This document shows, piece after piece, positions 18,393 through 27,732 of a stretch of DNA of 64,000 nucleotides (its first letter is position 1; the number at the start of each line of letters is the position of its first letter). The notes beneath the pieces are model-generated. The model made no database searches, was not told the origin of the DNA, and worked only from the letters and a program-made list of their open reading frames with translations. The translations under genes were made by a program, and so were the position numbers. The DNA comes from Flavobacterium tegetincola DSM 22377 (GTDB lineage: Bacteria > Bacteroidota > Bacteroidia > Flavobacteriales > Flavobacteriaceae): NCBI RefSeq assembly GCF_000425485.1, contig NZ_KE384384.1, forward strand, positions 268,037 to 332,036, written 5' to 3'.

Positions 18393-19685
18393 CTATAATT
18401 TTCCGTCAACATTAGATCCTAAAATTCCTTTCACATCGTATATTATAGCTTGCTCTTTCTTTAAAGATTGCAAATCTAGATCTATAAATGCCTTGTGTGC
18501 AACTCCCAAAACAATAGCATCGTACTTTTTAACGAGTTGTGATGATGCACCAAGTTCTGCTTGGCATGAAAGACCGTATTCATGCATTACTTCAGCGGGA
18601 TTGGCCCATGGGTCGTATATTGTTATTTTTACATTGTAGTCTTCTAAAGCTTTGATCACGTCTACCATTTTGGTATTCCTGACGTCGGGACAATTTTCTT
18701 TAAAAGTAATACCTAAGATCAAAATTTCAGCTCCATTCACCTTAATATCTTTTCGTATCATGGTTTTGATGACTTGTGTTGCCACATATTCACCCATGCT
18801 ATCATTTAAGCGTCTTCCTGCTAAGATAATTTCGGGATGGTATCCTGCTTCTTGTGCCTTTTGTGCCAAATAGTACGGATCGACTCCAATACAATGGCCA
18901 CCAACCAAACCTGGTTTAAATGGTAGAAAATTCCACTTTGTACCTGCTGCTTCTAATACTGCATGCGTATCAATATCTAAAAGATTAAAGATCTTGGCCA
19001 ACTCGTTTACAAAAGCGATATTTATGTCACGTTGTGAATTTTCAATTACTTTGGCAGCTTCCGCTACTTTTATTGTTGGTGCTAAGTGCGTACCCGCTGT
19101 TATGACTGATTTATATAAGTCATTGACCTTAACACCAATTTCTGGAGTAGATCCTGAAGTCACTTTTAAAATTTTCTCAACGGTATGCTCTTTATCTCCT
19201 GGATTAATGCGTTCTGGTGAATATCCTGCAAAGAAATCTTGATTGAATTTCAGACCTGATATGCGCTCTAATACTGGAATACACTCTTCTTCCGTAGCTC
19301 CCGGATATACAGTGGATTCATAAATTACAATATCTCCTTTTTTAAGTACGTTACCCACTGTTTCACTTGCCTTATATAGAGGAGTAAGATCAGGACGGTT
19401 GTTTTTATCTACGGGTGTTGGCACCGTAATAATATAGTAGTTACAGTCTGCAATATCATTTAGAGCAGAAGAACAGCGTAAGCCTTTTTGATGGTTACCA
19501 AAGTCGTCAACAAGGACGGCTGAAAGTACTTCATCACTTACTTCTAACGTTTTATCTGTACCTGCATTCAATTCCGCGATACGCGCTTGGTTGATATCAA
19601 ATCCTACTACTTTAAATTGCGTTGCAAAAAGTCGTGCCAGAGGCAATCCAACATATCCTAAACCGATTACTGCTATTTTTTCCAT
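18393..19685 (-). CDS. TviB/WbpO-type UDP-N-acetylhexosamine 6-dehydrogenase
   Basis: A 430-residue nucleotide-sugar dehydrogenase with IAVIGLGYVGLPLARLFA for NAD, ESTVYPG, SPERINPGDKEH, and the catalytic cysteine in GLVGGHCIGVDPYYL (Cys265). The early motif LEVSDEVL and the length match the TviB/WbpO group, which oxidises UDP-GlcNAc or UDP-GalNAc to the uronic acid. Paired with the TviC/WbpP-like epimerase at 20815, the product is most likely UDP-GalNAcA. It is the first gene after the non-coding stretch downstream of upxY and may start a transcription segment of its own. Confidence 0.88.
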   Translation of the reverse strand: MEKIAVIGLGYVGLPLARLFATQFKVVGFDINQARIAELNAGTDKTLEVSDEVLSAVLVDDFGNHQKGLRCSSALNDIADCNYYIITVPTPVDKNNRPDLTPLYKASETVGNVLKKGDIVIYESTVYPGATEEECIPVLERISGLKFNQDFFAGYSPERINPGDKEHTVEKILKVTSGSTPEIGVKVNDLYKSVITAGTHLAPTIKVAEAAKVIENSQRDINIAFVNELAKIFNLLDIDTHAVLEAAGTKWNFLPFKPGLVGGHCIGVDPYYLAQKAQEAGYHPEIILAGRRLNDSMGEYVATQVIKTMIRKDIKVNGAEILILGITFKENCPDVRNTKMVDVIKALEDYNVKITIYDPWANPAEVMHEYGLSCQAELGASSQLVKKYDAIVLGVAHKAFIDLDLQSLKKEQAIIYDVKGILGSNVDGKL

Positions 19686-20016
19686 ATTCTTTATTCTAGT
19701 CGTAAATTATTATGTATAAAAGCTAAGTTGATGTCCGTATTCCCTTGCTTCATTGTATTGTACTCCACGGCTTCGCGCCGTGAGTCCCATCAGGGGATCA
19801 CAATATGTTATTATATATCTGTAACTCTCAAAAGGTCTGCGTTATAAAATTCTACTTGTACAACAGACCACGGGGTGCTGCTATCCTATAATGATAGCCT
19901 TTCAAATGCAAAAATAAACCAAACGAAGGACGAATGCCAAGAGAAAGCGGTATTTTTTTTAACTTGTTTTTAACGTATAGAGTTTTAAAACAAACCCAAC
20001 AGAACAAGAAAAATCC
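19686..20016 (-). promoter_or_regulatory. 331-bp non-coding leader between upxY and the TviB-type gene
   Basis: No credible reading frame is present. Three short perfect stems can be seen: 19880-19885 with 19893-19898 (GCTATC/GATAGC), 19834-19839 with 19864-19869 (GGTCTG/CAGACC), and 19766-19771 with 19777-19782 (CACGGC/GCCGTG). UpxY and RfaH-type factors load on RNA polymerase in leader regions of polysaccharide operons and suppress early termination. A structured leader just after a upxY gene could be such a target. That function is inference; the stems are seen directly. Confidence 0.45.
19909..19916 (-). promoter_or_regulatory. Candidate -7 promoter box in the capsule leader
   Basis: The minus strand reads TATTTTTG, a match to the Bacteroidota -7 consensus TAnnTTTG, with a TTG (19940-19938) 21 bp upstream for the -33 element. 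A transcript would start near 19902 and have a leader of about 215 nt before the TviB-type gene. Confidence 0.35.
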
Positions 20017-20487
20017 CTAAACCTCTCTGCTGCTTATTATTAGCTTAATACCTAAACTTAGCAGGTACAAGTGCGTTTTTTGGTTTGAAACATATTCCAC
20101 TGTAGCTTCTTGCCCTTTAAATATTCCTTCCTTTAAATATAATTGTTCTCCTGGTTGTAAGGTCGTTACAACTAGTGCTGTATTGGGTTTACCAATTTGA
20201 TTTTGCATCATTTGCATCTCTCCATTCCTTATCACTGCAGGCTTGCCAAGCCAAAATACATAATTCAAAACTCCATCAATTATAAAAACCTCTGTCCTTT
20301 TTGCTTCTTCAATTTGAATAAAAACATACGATGTAAACAATGGCGTTACTATAGTTTTTTTTCTATCACTCCATTGGCGCACTTCGGTCTTCAACGGTAA
20401 ATAGACCGTAAAGCCCAACTGTTCCAATTGCTGTGCTACTTTTTGTTCTTTTCTGGGTTTGGTATAAAGCGCGTACCAGTTTAACAT
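20017..20487 (-). CDS. UpxY-family transcription antiterminator (NusG/RfaH-like)
   Basis: The 156-residue protein begins NWYALYTKPRKEQKVAQQLEQLG, the NusG N-terminal fold with the W-Y-A-x-Y-T-x-P-x-x-E motif. A KOW-like C-terminal segment (EGIFKGQEATVEYVSNQKTH) follows. UpxY proteins are Bacteroidota relatives of RfaH and are encoded in polysaccharide loci, where each promotes full-length transcription of its own locus. They usually lie at the start; here the gene is inside the locus with about 330 bp of non-coding DNA on each side. It should bind RNA polymerase in the cytoplasm and act on the genes downstream of it. Confidence 0.88.
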   Translation of the reverse strand: MLNWYALYTKPRKEQKVAQQLEQLGFTVYLPLKTEVRQWSDRKKTIVTPLFTSYVFIQIEEAKRTEVFIIDGVLNYVFWLGKPAVIRNGEMQMMQNQIGKPNTALVVTTLQPGEQLYLKEGIFKGQEATVEYVSNQKTHLYLLSLGIKLIISSREV

Positions 20488-20814
20488 TTTGATTTAGAAT
20501 TTATGAATTTTCTTCCGATGTTATTATTTTTGTTTCAGGTTTCAAGATTAGCTTCATTCAGTTCGGGTCCGCCTCGGGTCAGGTTAAAATATTGTCTTCC
20601 TTTGATTATTTCAATGTTTATAGTTTAAAATAAAAAATAGTAAATACGACCGTAATCGTTAGCAACTTGTTTAATGCCCCGGCCCTTGCAGGGTGATAAA
20701 TCTGAACTTATGATTAATGGATTCTATCTTTTTAAAAATTACCACCTATCTTTTTTAATTTTTATGATTAGAACTAAATCAAGCATTAATTACTACTCAC
20801 TATAAAACTGACCA
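20488..20814 (-). promoter_or_regulatory. 327-bp non-coding stretch upstream of upxY
   Basis: No reading frame with gene-like features is present. A short direct repeat of CGGGTC occurs (GGGTCCGCC and CGGGTCAGG near 20565-20582), and a small CCCTTGCAGGG stem lies near 20684-20694. I found no clear TAnnTTTG box on the minus strand. It probably carries the leader and control region of upxY. Confidence 0.3.
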
Positions 20815-21798
20815 CTATCTTAGATTTTCCCAATACCAAGCTACAGCTTCCTTTAACCCTTGCTGCATTGAAAACTCTGGATTATATCCCAATAGGCTTT
20901 TTGCCTTTTCGATGCTTGCTAAAGAATGTGGAATGTCTCCTACTCTGTTGGGCCCGTACACGGTTTCGATGGCTCCAATTTTTGGATCGTATTCTGCTAA
21001 ATACATTTTTAACGATGCCATTAGGTCGTTTAAAGTTGTACGATCGCCGAAGGCAGTATTGTATACTGTATTCATCGCTTCTTCGTTTTCTGCAAGTAGC
21101 GCACGGACATTCATTTGAATTACATTGTCTATGTATGTAAAATCACGTGAGTAATTTCCATCTCCATTAATTACTGGACTTTCGTGCTTCATTAATTGCA
21201 TTACAAACTTTGGAATTACTGCTGCATACGCTCCATCGGGGTCTTGCTTGCGTCCGAAGACATTAAAATAGCGTAGACCAATGGTGTTCAATCCGTAGGT
21301 ATGCTGAAAAATATCTGCGTATAATTCGTTTACGTATTTTGTAATGGCATAAGGCGATAAAGGCTTTCCAATGATTTCTTCTACTTTTGGTAGGTTCTCT
21401 GAATCACCGTACGTAGAAGACGATGCCGCATACACCATTTTCTTTACTTTGGCATCTCTCGCGGCCACTAACATGTTTAAAAAACCAGAAATATTAACCT
21501 CATTACTTGTAATTGGGTCCACGATGGAACGTGGCACAGAGCCTAGCGCTGCTTGGTGTAGGATGTAATCGACTCCTTGCGCTGCTTTGTGGCAATCGCT
21601 GAGGTTCCTAATGTCTCCTACTATTAGCGTGAAATTTGGGTTTGCTAATAAATGCTGGATGTTGCTTGTTTTACCTGTCGCAAAATTATCCAAGCACACG
21701 ACTTTATTGTTGTACTGCAATAAATGTTCGCATAAATTAGAACCTATAAATCCTGCTCCGCCAGTTACTAAAATAATTTTGTTTTCTATTTGTTGCAT
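20815..21798 (-). CDS. TviC/WbpP-type UDP-N-acetylhexosamine(uronic acid) 4-epimerase
   Basis: An extended SDR of 327 residues with LVTGGAGFIGSNLCEHLL, CLDNFATGK, ASSSTYGD at 125-132 and Tyr150-x-x-x-Lys154. ALGSVPRSIVDP and RKQDPDGAYAAVIPKF are typical of WbpP and TviC, which epimerise C4 of UDP-GlcNAc or UDP-GlcNAcA. It probably works with the TviB-type dehydrogenase at 18393 to make UDP-GalNAcA. UpxY is encoded between the two genes. The call to this epimerase group is strong; which step comes first is not clear from sequence. Confidence 0.88.
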   Translation of the reverse strand: MQQIENKIILVTGGAGFIGSNLCEHLLQYNNKVVCLDNFATGKTSNIQHLLANPNFTLIVGDIRNLSDCHKAAQGVDYILHQAALGSVPRSIVDPITSNEVNISGFLNMLVAARDAKVKKMVYAASSSTYGDSENLPKVEEIIGKPLSPYAITKYVNELYADIFQHTYGLNTIGLRYFNVFGRKQDPDGAYAAVIPKFVMQLMKHESPVINGDGNYSRDFTYIDNVIQMNVRALLAENEEAMNTVYNTAFGDRTTLNDLMASLKMYLAEYDPKIGAIETVYGPNRVGDIPHSLASIEKAKSLLGYNPEFSMQQGLKEAVAWYWENLR

Positions 21799-21945
21799 TT
21801 TTTGTTTGTTGTGTTTTGGGATGGGAAATGGGAGGTAGGAAATTGAGAGATGGGAGGTTGAAGTTGGGAGATTTTTGGTCTTTTTATATTATCCTTCTCT
21901 ACTCTTTTCTCTATTTTCTTTTCTCTTTCTACTATTTCCTAACTT
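21799..21945. repeat. Low-complexity G-rich then T/C-rich spacer
   Basis: The plus strand from about 21819 to 21876 consists of degenerate GGGAGGT/GGGARAT units. It is followed by a T/C-rich stretch with CTCT and TTCT runs up to 21950. The composition resembles the spacer repeats at 29.3, 34.5 and 59.0 kb. Confidence 0.5.
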
Positions 21946-22371
21946 CTATCCTATCTTTTTCATTTCTTTATCTGCTACTTCTTTACGAAGACTAGAGCTT
22001 GAAAAACGGTGATCGCGTGTATTAAAATAAAATTCGATCCCTTTTGATTCACAGTACTCACGGCCTGTAAATTGTTTTTCGCTGTACTCATCACCAATGA
22101 TACGTACATCAATTTTAAACGATCTTAAAATATCTTCTAGATCCTGCTCAGTGGCATAAGGAACAATTTCATCTACAAATCGGCAACCTTTTAGTTGTAT
22201 GTAACGCTCTACTACTGTTTGAGTAGGTCTATTTTTATCAGGACGGTCTAGTGTGGGATCCGTTTGCAAGCCGACAATTAAAAAGTCGCATTGTCTTTTT
22301 GCTTCTTCTAACATTTTAATATGGCCTGCATGCAGCAGATCGAAAGCGCTAAATGTGATTCCTATTTTCAT
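21946..22371 (-). CDS. Cytidylyltransferase-like (nucleotidyltransferase) protein
   Basis: A 141-residue protein with the nucleotidyltransferase signature IGITFSAFDLLHAGHIKML, giving HAGH at 14-17, and RFSSSSLRKEV near the end, matching the second signature ISTTxxR/K of TagD and related enzymes. These enzymes join CTP or ATP to a phosphorylated alcohol or sugar, for example making CDP-glycerol or ADP-heptose. Small members of this type are frequent in Bacteroidota polysaccharide loci and their substrate is often unknown. A phospho-substituent on the glycan is possible. Confidence 0.8.
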   Translation of the reverse strand: MKIGITFSAFDLLHAGHIKMLEEAKRQCDFLIVGLQTDPTLDRPDKNRPTQTVVERYIQLKGCRFVDEIVPYATEQDLEDILRSFKIDVRIIGDEYSEKQFTGREYCESKGIEFYFNTRDHRFSSSSLRKEVADKEMKKIG

Positions 22372-22502
22372 TATAATATTGTATTAAGTATAAAATTTTG
22401 TGACTGGCTCTAAATAAGTGTCAGTAGCAAATGACATTGTACACCACTAAATTACATCAATTTAAACTTTTATATATGCCTAAAAGTATAGCGCTTTTAA
22501 TA

Positions 22503-23540
22503 TTATTCTTTACGAGTAACTCTATATGCTCCACTACTTATACGTTCTAACCATTCTTCATTATTTAAATACCAATCGATTGTTAGATCTAATCCTTGTT
22601 CAAAAGTAACCGAAGGTGTCCATCCAAGTTCTTTTTCTATTTTAGTTGCATCAATGGCATATCTTAAATCGTGACCAGGACGATCTGTAACATAAGTAAT
22701 TAATTCTGCAGACGCACCTGCTATGCGACCCAGCTTCTTATCCATTATATCACAAAGTAACCGGATTAAATCAATGTTTTGCCACTCATTGAATCCTCCA
22801 ATATTGAACGTCTCATTCGTTTTCCCTTCGTGAAATATTAAATCAATCGCTCTCGCATGATCTTCTACAAAAAGCCAGTCTCTAGTATATTTACCATCAC
22901 CATAAACAGGCAAAGGTTTATTTTCGATACAGTTTTGAATAAAAAGAGGTATTAATTTCTCCGGAAATTGATTGGGACCGTAATTATTTGAACAATTACT
23001 AACGATATACGGCATGCCATACGTTTCTCCAAAGGCACGTACAAAATGGTCCGAACTTGCCTTTGAAGCAGAATAGGGAGAATTTGGATCATAAGGCGTA
23101 GTCTCTGTAAACAATCCTTCAGCACCTAAAGTACCATATACCTCATCCGTACTTATGTGATAGAACATTTTATTATTCCAGTTTCCTTGCCATAATGCCT
23201 TAAAGGAATTTAGTAGATTTAAAGTACCAATTACATTGGTTTTTACAAATGCAATAGGATCTTTAATGGATCGATCTACATGCGATTCAGCCGCTAGATG
23301 AATCACACTGTCAAACTTGTGTTTTATAAAAAGTGCATTGATAACAACATCATCAACAATGTCCGCTTCAATGAACGTATAATTAGGAGCGTCAATTATA
23401 TCTTGAATATTATCCAAATTACCAGCGTATGTTAAGGAATCTAAATTATATATGTGGTATGATGGATAATTTTTAACAAACCTACGCACTACATGCGATC
23501 CTATAAATCCCGCTCCTCCAGTTACTAATATCTTTCTCAT
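22503..23540 (-). CDS. rmlB: dTDP-glucose 4,6-dehydratase
   Basis: The 345-residue enzyme shows LVTGGAGFIGSHVVRRF, HLAAESHVDRSI, the catalytic STDEVYG with Thr131-Asp132-Glu133, and Tyr156-x-x-x-Lys160 in YSASKASSDH. It converts dTDP-glucose from RmlA to dTDP-4-keto-6-deoxyglucose. That is the branch point to rhamnose, Fuc4N, Qui4N and others, and here most likely feeds the aminotransferase at 13928. The length and start are normal. Confidence 0.96.
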   Translation of the reverse strand: MRKILVTGGAGFIGSHVVRRFVKNYPSYHIYNLDSLTYAGNLDNIQDIIDAPNYTFIEADIVDDVVINALFIKHKFDSVIHLAAESHVDRSIKDPIAFVKTNVIGTLNLLNSFKALWQGNWNNKMFYHISTDEVYGTLGAEGLFTETTPYDPNSPYSASKASSDHFVRAFGETYGMPYIVSNCSNNYGPNQFPEKLIPLFIQNCIENKPLPVYGDGKYTRDWLFVEDHARAIDLIFHEGKTNETFNIGGFNEWQNIDLIRLLCDIMDKKLGRIAGASAELITYVTDRPGHDLRYAIDATKIEKELGWTPSVTFEQGLDLTIDWYLNNEEWLERISSGAYRVTRKE

Positions 23541-23709
23541 CTTTTATACTTTCAATCTTTTTTCGGTCGGCGGTGATCCATTTTAGAGAGGTTTCCCACT
23601 TTTCCTACTTAACAATAAATTAATTTAAAATTGATCACTATTTTCTTTATACGTTTTTGCTCGTAATTTACAACTTAGAAATAAACTACTCTTTTATAGC
23701 GTATTGCAT

Positions 23710-25107
23710 TTATTTTCCAGTTCCAACCGCTTGAAAAATAAATCCGATTTTACGCATTTTTTCTGCATTTAAAACATTTCTTCCATCAAATACGAAAGCT
23801 GGTTTTTGCATACTATCGTATATTTTTTGCCAATCGTACTCTTTAAATTCATCCCATTCTGTTAAAACTGCAATTGCATGTGCTCCTTGACATGCTTGAT
23901 ACGCATCTTCCGCACAACTAATTCCTGACCGATTTTCACTTTCTGACCGGCTTCCTAAATAGTTCAGATCATTCTGAATCTGGGCGTCTTTAACTTGCGG
24001 ATCAAAAACCTGTATATTTGCTTGTTCATTTAATAAATAATCAGCTACATATATTGCTGCGGATTCCCTTGTATCATTTGTATCTTTTTTGAATGCCCAT
24101 CCCAAAAATGCAATTTTCTTAGCTGAAACCGTATTGTACAATGTACTCACAATTGTTGTAGCAAAACGCCTTTTTTGATGGTCGTTCATAATAATCACTT
24201 GTTCCCAATAATCTGCTACTTCATGCAAGCCATAGGATTTAGCAATATATACTAAATTTAAAATGTCTTTCTGAAAACAAGAACCACCAAAACCTACCGA
24301 TGCCTTGAGGAATTTTGACCCAATACGACTGTCCATCCCAATAGCACGTGCCACTTCGCTGATGTCTGCTCCCGTTTTTTCACACAACTCCGACATCGCA
24401 TTGATCGATGAAACTCGTTGTGCTAAGAATGCATTTGCGGTTAATTTGGACAACTCTGAACTCCATAAATTAGTGGTAAGGATTTGATTATTCGGCACCC
24501 AATTTGCATAGATTTCAACTAAAGCATTTACAGCCTCTTGCCCTTCTGCACTACTATCACCTCCTATTAAGACGCGATCAGGATTTAATAAATCGCTAAC
24601 AGCTGTACCTTCGGCCAAAAATTCAGGATTCGATAGTATCTGAAATTGCACTCCGTTTCCGGTATTGTGTAAAATATTTTTAATTGCCTCTGCTGTTCGT
24701 ACTGGTAGTGTTGATTTTTCAACAACAATTTTATCAGTCTTGGCAACTGCTGCAATCTGACGGGCACACAATTCAATATATTTCAAGTCTGCAGCCATTC
24801 CTTTACCTAAACCATAGGTTTTGGTTGGTGTATTCACTGAAATAAAAATCATATCCGCTTCCTCGATGGCCTGGTCTACGTTTGTGGAAAAAAATAAATT
24901 TCGTCCACGTGCTTCTGCAACGACGGCACTTAATCCTGGTTCAAATATGGGAATTTTACTTACATCTACATCGTTCCAACCTGCAATACGAGATTCATTT
25001 GTATCAACTACCGTTACCTTAATATGTGGGCATTTCGCCGCAATAATTGCCATAGTAGGACCACCAACGTAACCTGCACCGATACAACAAATTGATTTTA
25101 TTCTCAT
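23710..25107 (-). CDS. UDP-glucose 6-dehydrogenase
   Basis: A 465-residue dehydrogenase that starts [18 protein letters not shown] and has [23 protein letters not shown] and the catalytic Cys277 in [11 protein letters not shown]. The GAGYVGGP start and PEFLAEGTA block match the branch that includes animal UGDH rather than the short bacterial Ugd type. It makes UDP-glucuronate from UDP-glucose with two NAD. This supplies GlcA directly and GalA through the epimerase at 17376. It is separated from wzc by 186 bp. Confidence 0.92.
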   Translation of the reverse strand: MRIKSICCIGAGYVGGPTMAIIAAKCPHIKVTVVDTNESRIAGWNDVDVSKIPIFEPGLSAVVAEARGRNLFFSTNVDQAIEEADMIFISVNTPTKTYGLGKGMAADLKYIELCARQIAAVAKTDKIVVEKSTLPVRTAEAIKNILHNTGNGVQFQILSNPEFLAEGTAVSDLLNPDRVLIGGDSSAEGQEAVNALVEIYANWVPNNQILTTNLWSSELSKLTANAFLAQRVSSINAMSELCEKTGADISEVARAIGMDSRIGSKFLKASVGFGGSCFQKDILNLVYIAKSYGLHEVADYWEQVIIMNDHQKRRFATTIVSTLYNTVSAKKIAFLGWAFKKDTNDTRESAAIYVADYLLNEQANIQVFDPQVKDAQIQNDLNYLGSRSESENRSGISCAEDAYQACQGAHAIAVLTEWDEFKEYDWQKIYDSMQKPAFVFDGRNVLNAEKMRKIGFIFQAVGTGK

Positions 25108-25293
25108 TCTTCTTTATTACTATTATTATAAAAAATTTAATACTGCCTTATCTTGCAAAGATATTATTATTCATCTTTAAAGGCTCTGTTTTTCTTAAAA
25201 CTTACACAATGTTGCTCGAATTACTATTATTTTTTCTCAAACGAAGCCATCATTTTTTAACCGACATCACTATAACAGATTAACTAGTAGCGA

Positions 25294-27723
25294 TTATTTT
25301 TTCCTGAACCGTTTTTGCCACAGGCTCTTTTTCTCGATTTCTTCGTCGTGGTAACCGTTCCCATACGCGCCGTATCCGTAATGGTACCCGTATTTTTGGT
25401 TGTTGTCAAACGCATTTAGCACTACGCTTACGTTTTTCAGTTCGCCTCTCTTTTGTCGTATGTTTAATTGCCCGATCATCCCTTTTGTGGTGTAATTCTG
25501 CCGTACAATATATAGGACTACGTCTGCAAAATTTGACAATTCCATCGCGTCCGAAACCAATCCGATCGGAGGTGTATCGAGAATGATGTAATCGTACTTT
25601 TCTTTTAGTCGTTCCATCAATTCGTGAAGACGGTCGCTCATTAATAATTCGCCAGGGTTGGGTGGCAGCGGTCCCGCAGTAATTAAATCCAGGTGAGGGA
25701 TAAATGTTGCCTGCGTCACTTCCTCAAGTGTGTGGGTTCCAATTAAATAATTTACCACTCCAACTGCATTGGTTCCTTTAAAATCCTCAAATAATTTGGG
25801 CTTTCTCAAATCCAAGCCTACGATAACCGTCTTTTTTTCGCTTAGCGCAAAAACGGTTGCAATGTTGATGGAACAAAATGTTTTTCCTTCGCCAGAAACG
25901 GATGAGGTAATCATTAAAATTTTGGCACCCGTTACATTTTGCTTCTTGTATAAAAATTGCAACGAAGACCGGATTGCCCTGAACGATTCGGCCAATGCGG
26001 ATTTTGAACGTTCAAAAACGGCGAGATTACTTTCGCCTTGGTTTTTACCGATGACACCCAGTATAGGGATTTGAGTGATTTTCTCCAGATCTTCGCGGTA
26101 CTGGATGGTATTGTTCAGCAGAAATACGATAAGGATGTATAAAAACGGGACAAGCACTCCTACAAAAAATGCTAAAATATAGTTGACTCCCGTTTTTGGA
26201 CCTATAATTCCACCTCCGGTATCTTTTGCCGTATCAATGAATTTGATGTCCGATACATTGGCTGCCTTTACAATTTCTGCTTCGTTGCGTTTTGATAAAA
26301 ACGAGCTGTAGATGTTGTCGCTCAAATTGTATTTTCGCTGGATTTTAAAAAGCTCTTGCTGGTTTTCAGGCAACACCTGCAATGCATTTTGCGCTTGCTT
26401 CATTTTGGCCGTCACCATGTTCAAGTCGTACTGTAGCGTTACTTTCGCAGCAGCTATATTGACCAGCAACACTTCCTTAATGGCCTGCATCTGGCTGTCA
26501 AAATCCTGAAACATTTTATCACTCTTAACTGCATACCGCCGTTCTGCTCTTTGCACTGAAAGACTGATTAATTTTGACACATTGACCGTAATATTAGGGT
26601 CTTCAATACCTGCAACGGATGGCGCTGGTAATGTTGAAAAATCCTTACTATTTATCAGATATGCTTTTAACGTATTGTAATACGCTATTTTCCTTTGAAT
26701 GGCGTCTTGCTGTAGTTCAAACGCACTTAACTTAGTGGACACATCCGCTCCACCATTTTCCAATTGTATTACATCTTTTCCTTGACGGAACGCTTTTAAT
26801 TCATCTCCAGAATCTTTGAGTTGTTGCTCCATTTGCAACATCGTATCGTCAATGAACTTGATGGTATTGGTCGCAAATTGATTTTTGGCAGCCAACTGGT
26901 TGTCGCTCAAAACCTCCACAGTCGTATTCAGGTAATCCACTATTTTGGCTTTATTGGTCCCTTGCATCGATAGTGTCAAAATGGAGCTTCCTGCAGAAAT
27001 AGGTTGCGCTTCAACATTTTGGTACCGCGCCACCGTTTGGTCAAAGCCATCCAATCTTATAAAATACTGCTTTTCAATGTAGCTTTCCGAAGTCTCTTTT
27101 AACTGAATACTGCAGTTTAGAAACGGCAATTTTATCTCTTCGCCTACTTTATATTTTTGTTGAAAAAGCGCTGGCTTCACTTTTAAGTGGCTGTCTTTTT
27201 TTTCTTTGTAATTGAAAAGGTTTACCCGTTCGTCTTCGAAAGGAATCGACAATTGGAATGTATTGGCAGTCAAAAATTGAATTTCCATCAATTGTCCGGT
27301 CAGCTGATCGTATTCTTCATTCAGATTTAGCTGAAAAGGAACTGATCCGTACGCGTCTACCAAATTATACTCTCCTTGCTCGAGGTAATTGATGTAAAAT
27401 TGCAGTCGGCTGATGACTTCCTCATTGTGTGAGCGCGAACGTAACATTGTGGAAACGGTTTGAACTTTGTCCGAAGTGCCGCCCCAATTGAACACTAAAC
27501 TGGTATTGGCCGTAAAAAAGGGATTGGTTTCCTCCTTGACGGAAATGGTATTGGAAAGCTGGTATATTTTTTCTTTTCGGATATTGATTTGGTACGCTAT
27601 TGTAAAAGCAAGCAGCCAACTCACCAAAAAAAGTTTCCAATAGCTTCCTGTTTTGACTAAAAAACCTTTAAAATCAAAAGTGCTTGAATGTTCTGAAAGT
27701 GTAAAATCTTTGGTGTCAAACAT
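25294..27723 (-). CDS. wzc: Wzc-type polysaccharide co-polymerase / BY-kinase
   Basis: The 809-residue inner-membrane protein has a membrane helix near residues 30-45, a long periplasmic part with coiled-coil character, and a second helix near 520-540. A cytoplasmic kinase follows, with Walker A SSVSGEGKT (about 606-614), Walker A' VIVGLDLRKP and Walker B YIILDTPPIG (about 705-714). The tail is tyrosine-rich (KYGYHYGYGAYGNGYH), the usual autophosphorylation cluster. Wzc proteins control chain length and export by cycles of phosphorylation. It begins 9 bp downstream of wza, as expected. Confidence 0.95.
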   Translation of the reverse strand: MFDTKDFTLSEHSSTFDFKGFLVKTGSYWKLFLVSWLLAFTIAYQINIRKEKIYQLSNTISVKEETNPFFTANTSLVFNWGGTSDKVQTVSTMLRSRSHNEEVISRLQFYINYLEQGEYNLVDAYGSVPFQLNLNEEYDQLTGQLMEIQFLTANTFQLSIPFEDERVNLFNYKEKKDSHLKVKPALFQQKYKVGEEIKLPFLNCSIQLKETSESYIEKQYFIRLDGFDQTVARYQNVEAQPISAGSSILTLSMQGTNKAKIVDYLNTTVEVLSDNQLAAKNQFATNTIKFIDDTMLQMEQQLKDSGDELKAFRQGKDVIQLENGGADVSTKLSAFELQQDAIQRKIAYYNTLKAYLINSKDFSTLPAPSVAGIEDPNITVNVSKLISLSVQRAERRYAVKSDKMFQDFDSQMQAIKEVLLVNIAAAKVTLQYDLNMVTAKMKQAQNALQVLPENQQELFKIQRKYNLSDNIYSSFLSKRNEAEIVKAANVSDIKFIDTAKDTGGGIIGPKTGVNYILAFFVGVLVPFLYILIVFLLNNTIQYREDLEKITQIPILGVIGKNQGESNLAVFERSKSALAESFRAIRSSLQFLYKKQNVTGAKILMITSSVSGEGKTFCSINIATVFALSEKKTVIVGLDLRKPKLFEDFKGTNAVGVVNYLIGTHTLEEVTQATFIPHLDLITAGPLPPNPGELLMSDRLHELMERLKEKYDYIILDTPPIGLVSDAMELSNFADVVLYIVRQNYTTKGMIGQLNIRQKRGELKNVSVVLNAFDNNQKYGYHYGYGAYGNGYHDEEIEKKSLWQKRFRKK

Positions 27724-27732
27724 AAGGATGTA

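Noticed and set aside
16446..23540. A dTDP-rhamnose operon
   Set aside because: rmlA and rmlB are present, but no rmlC or rmlD is in the window and an aminotransferase follows instead.
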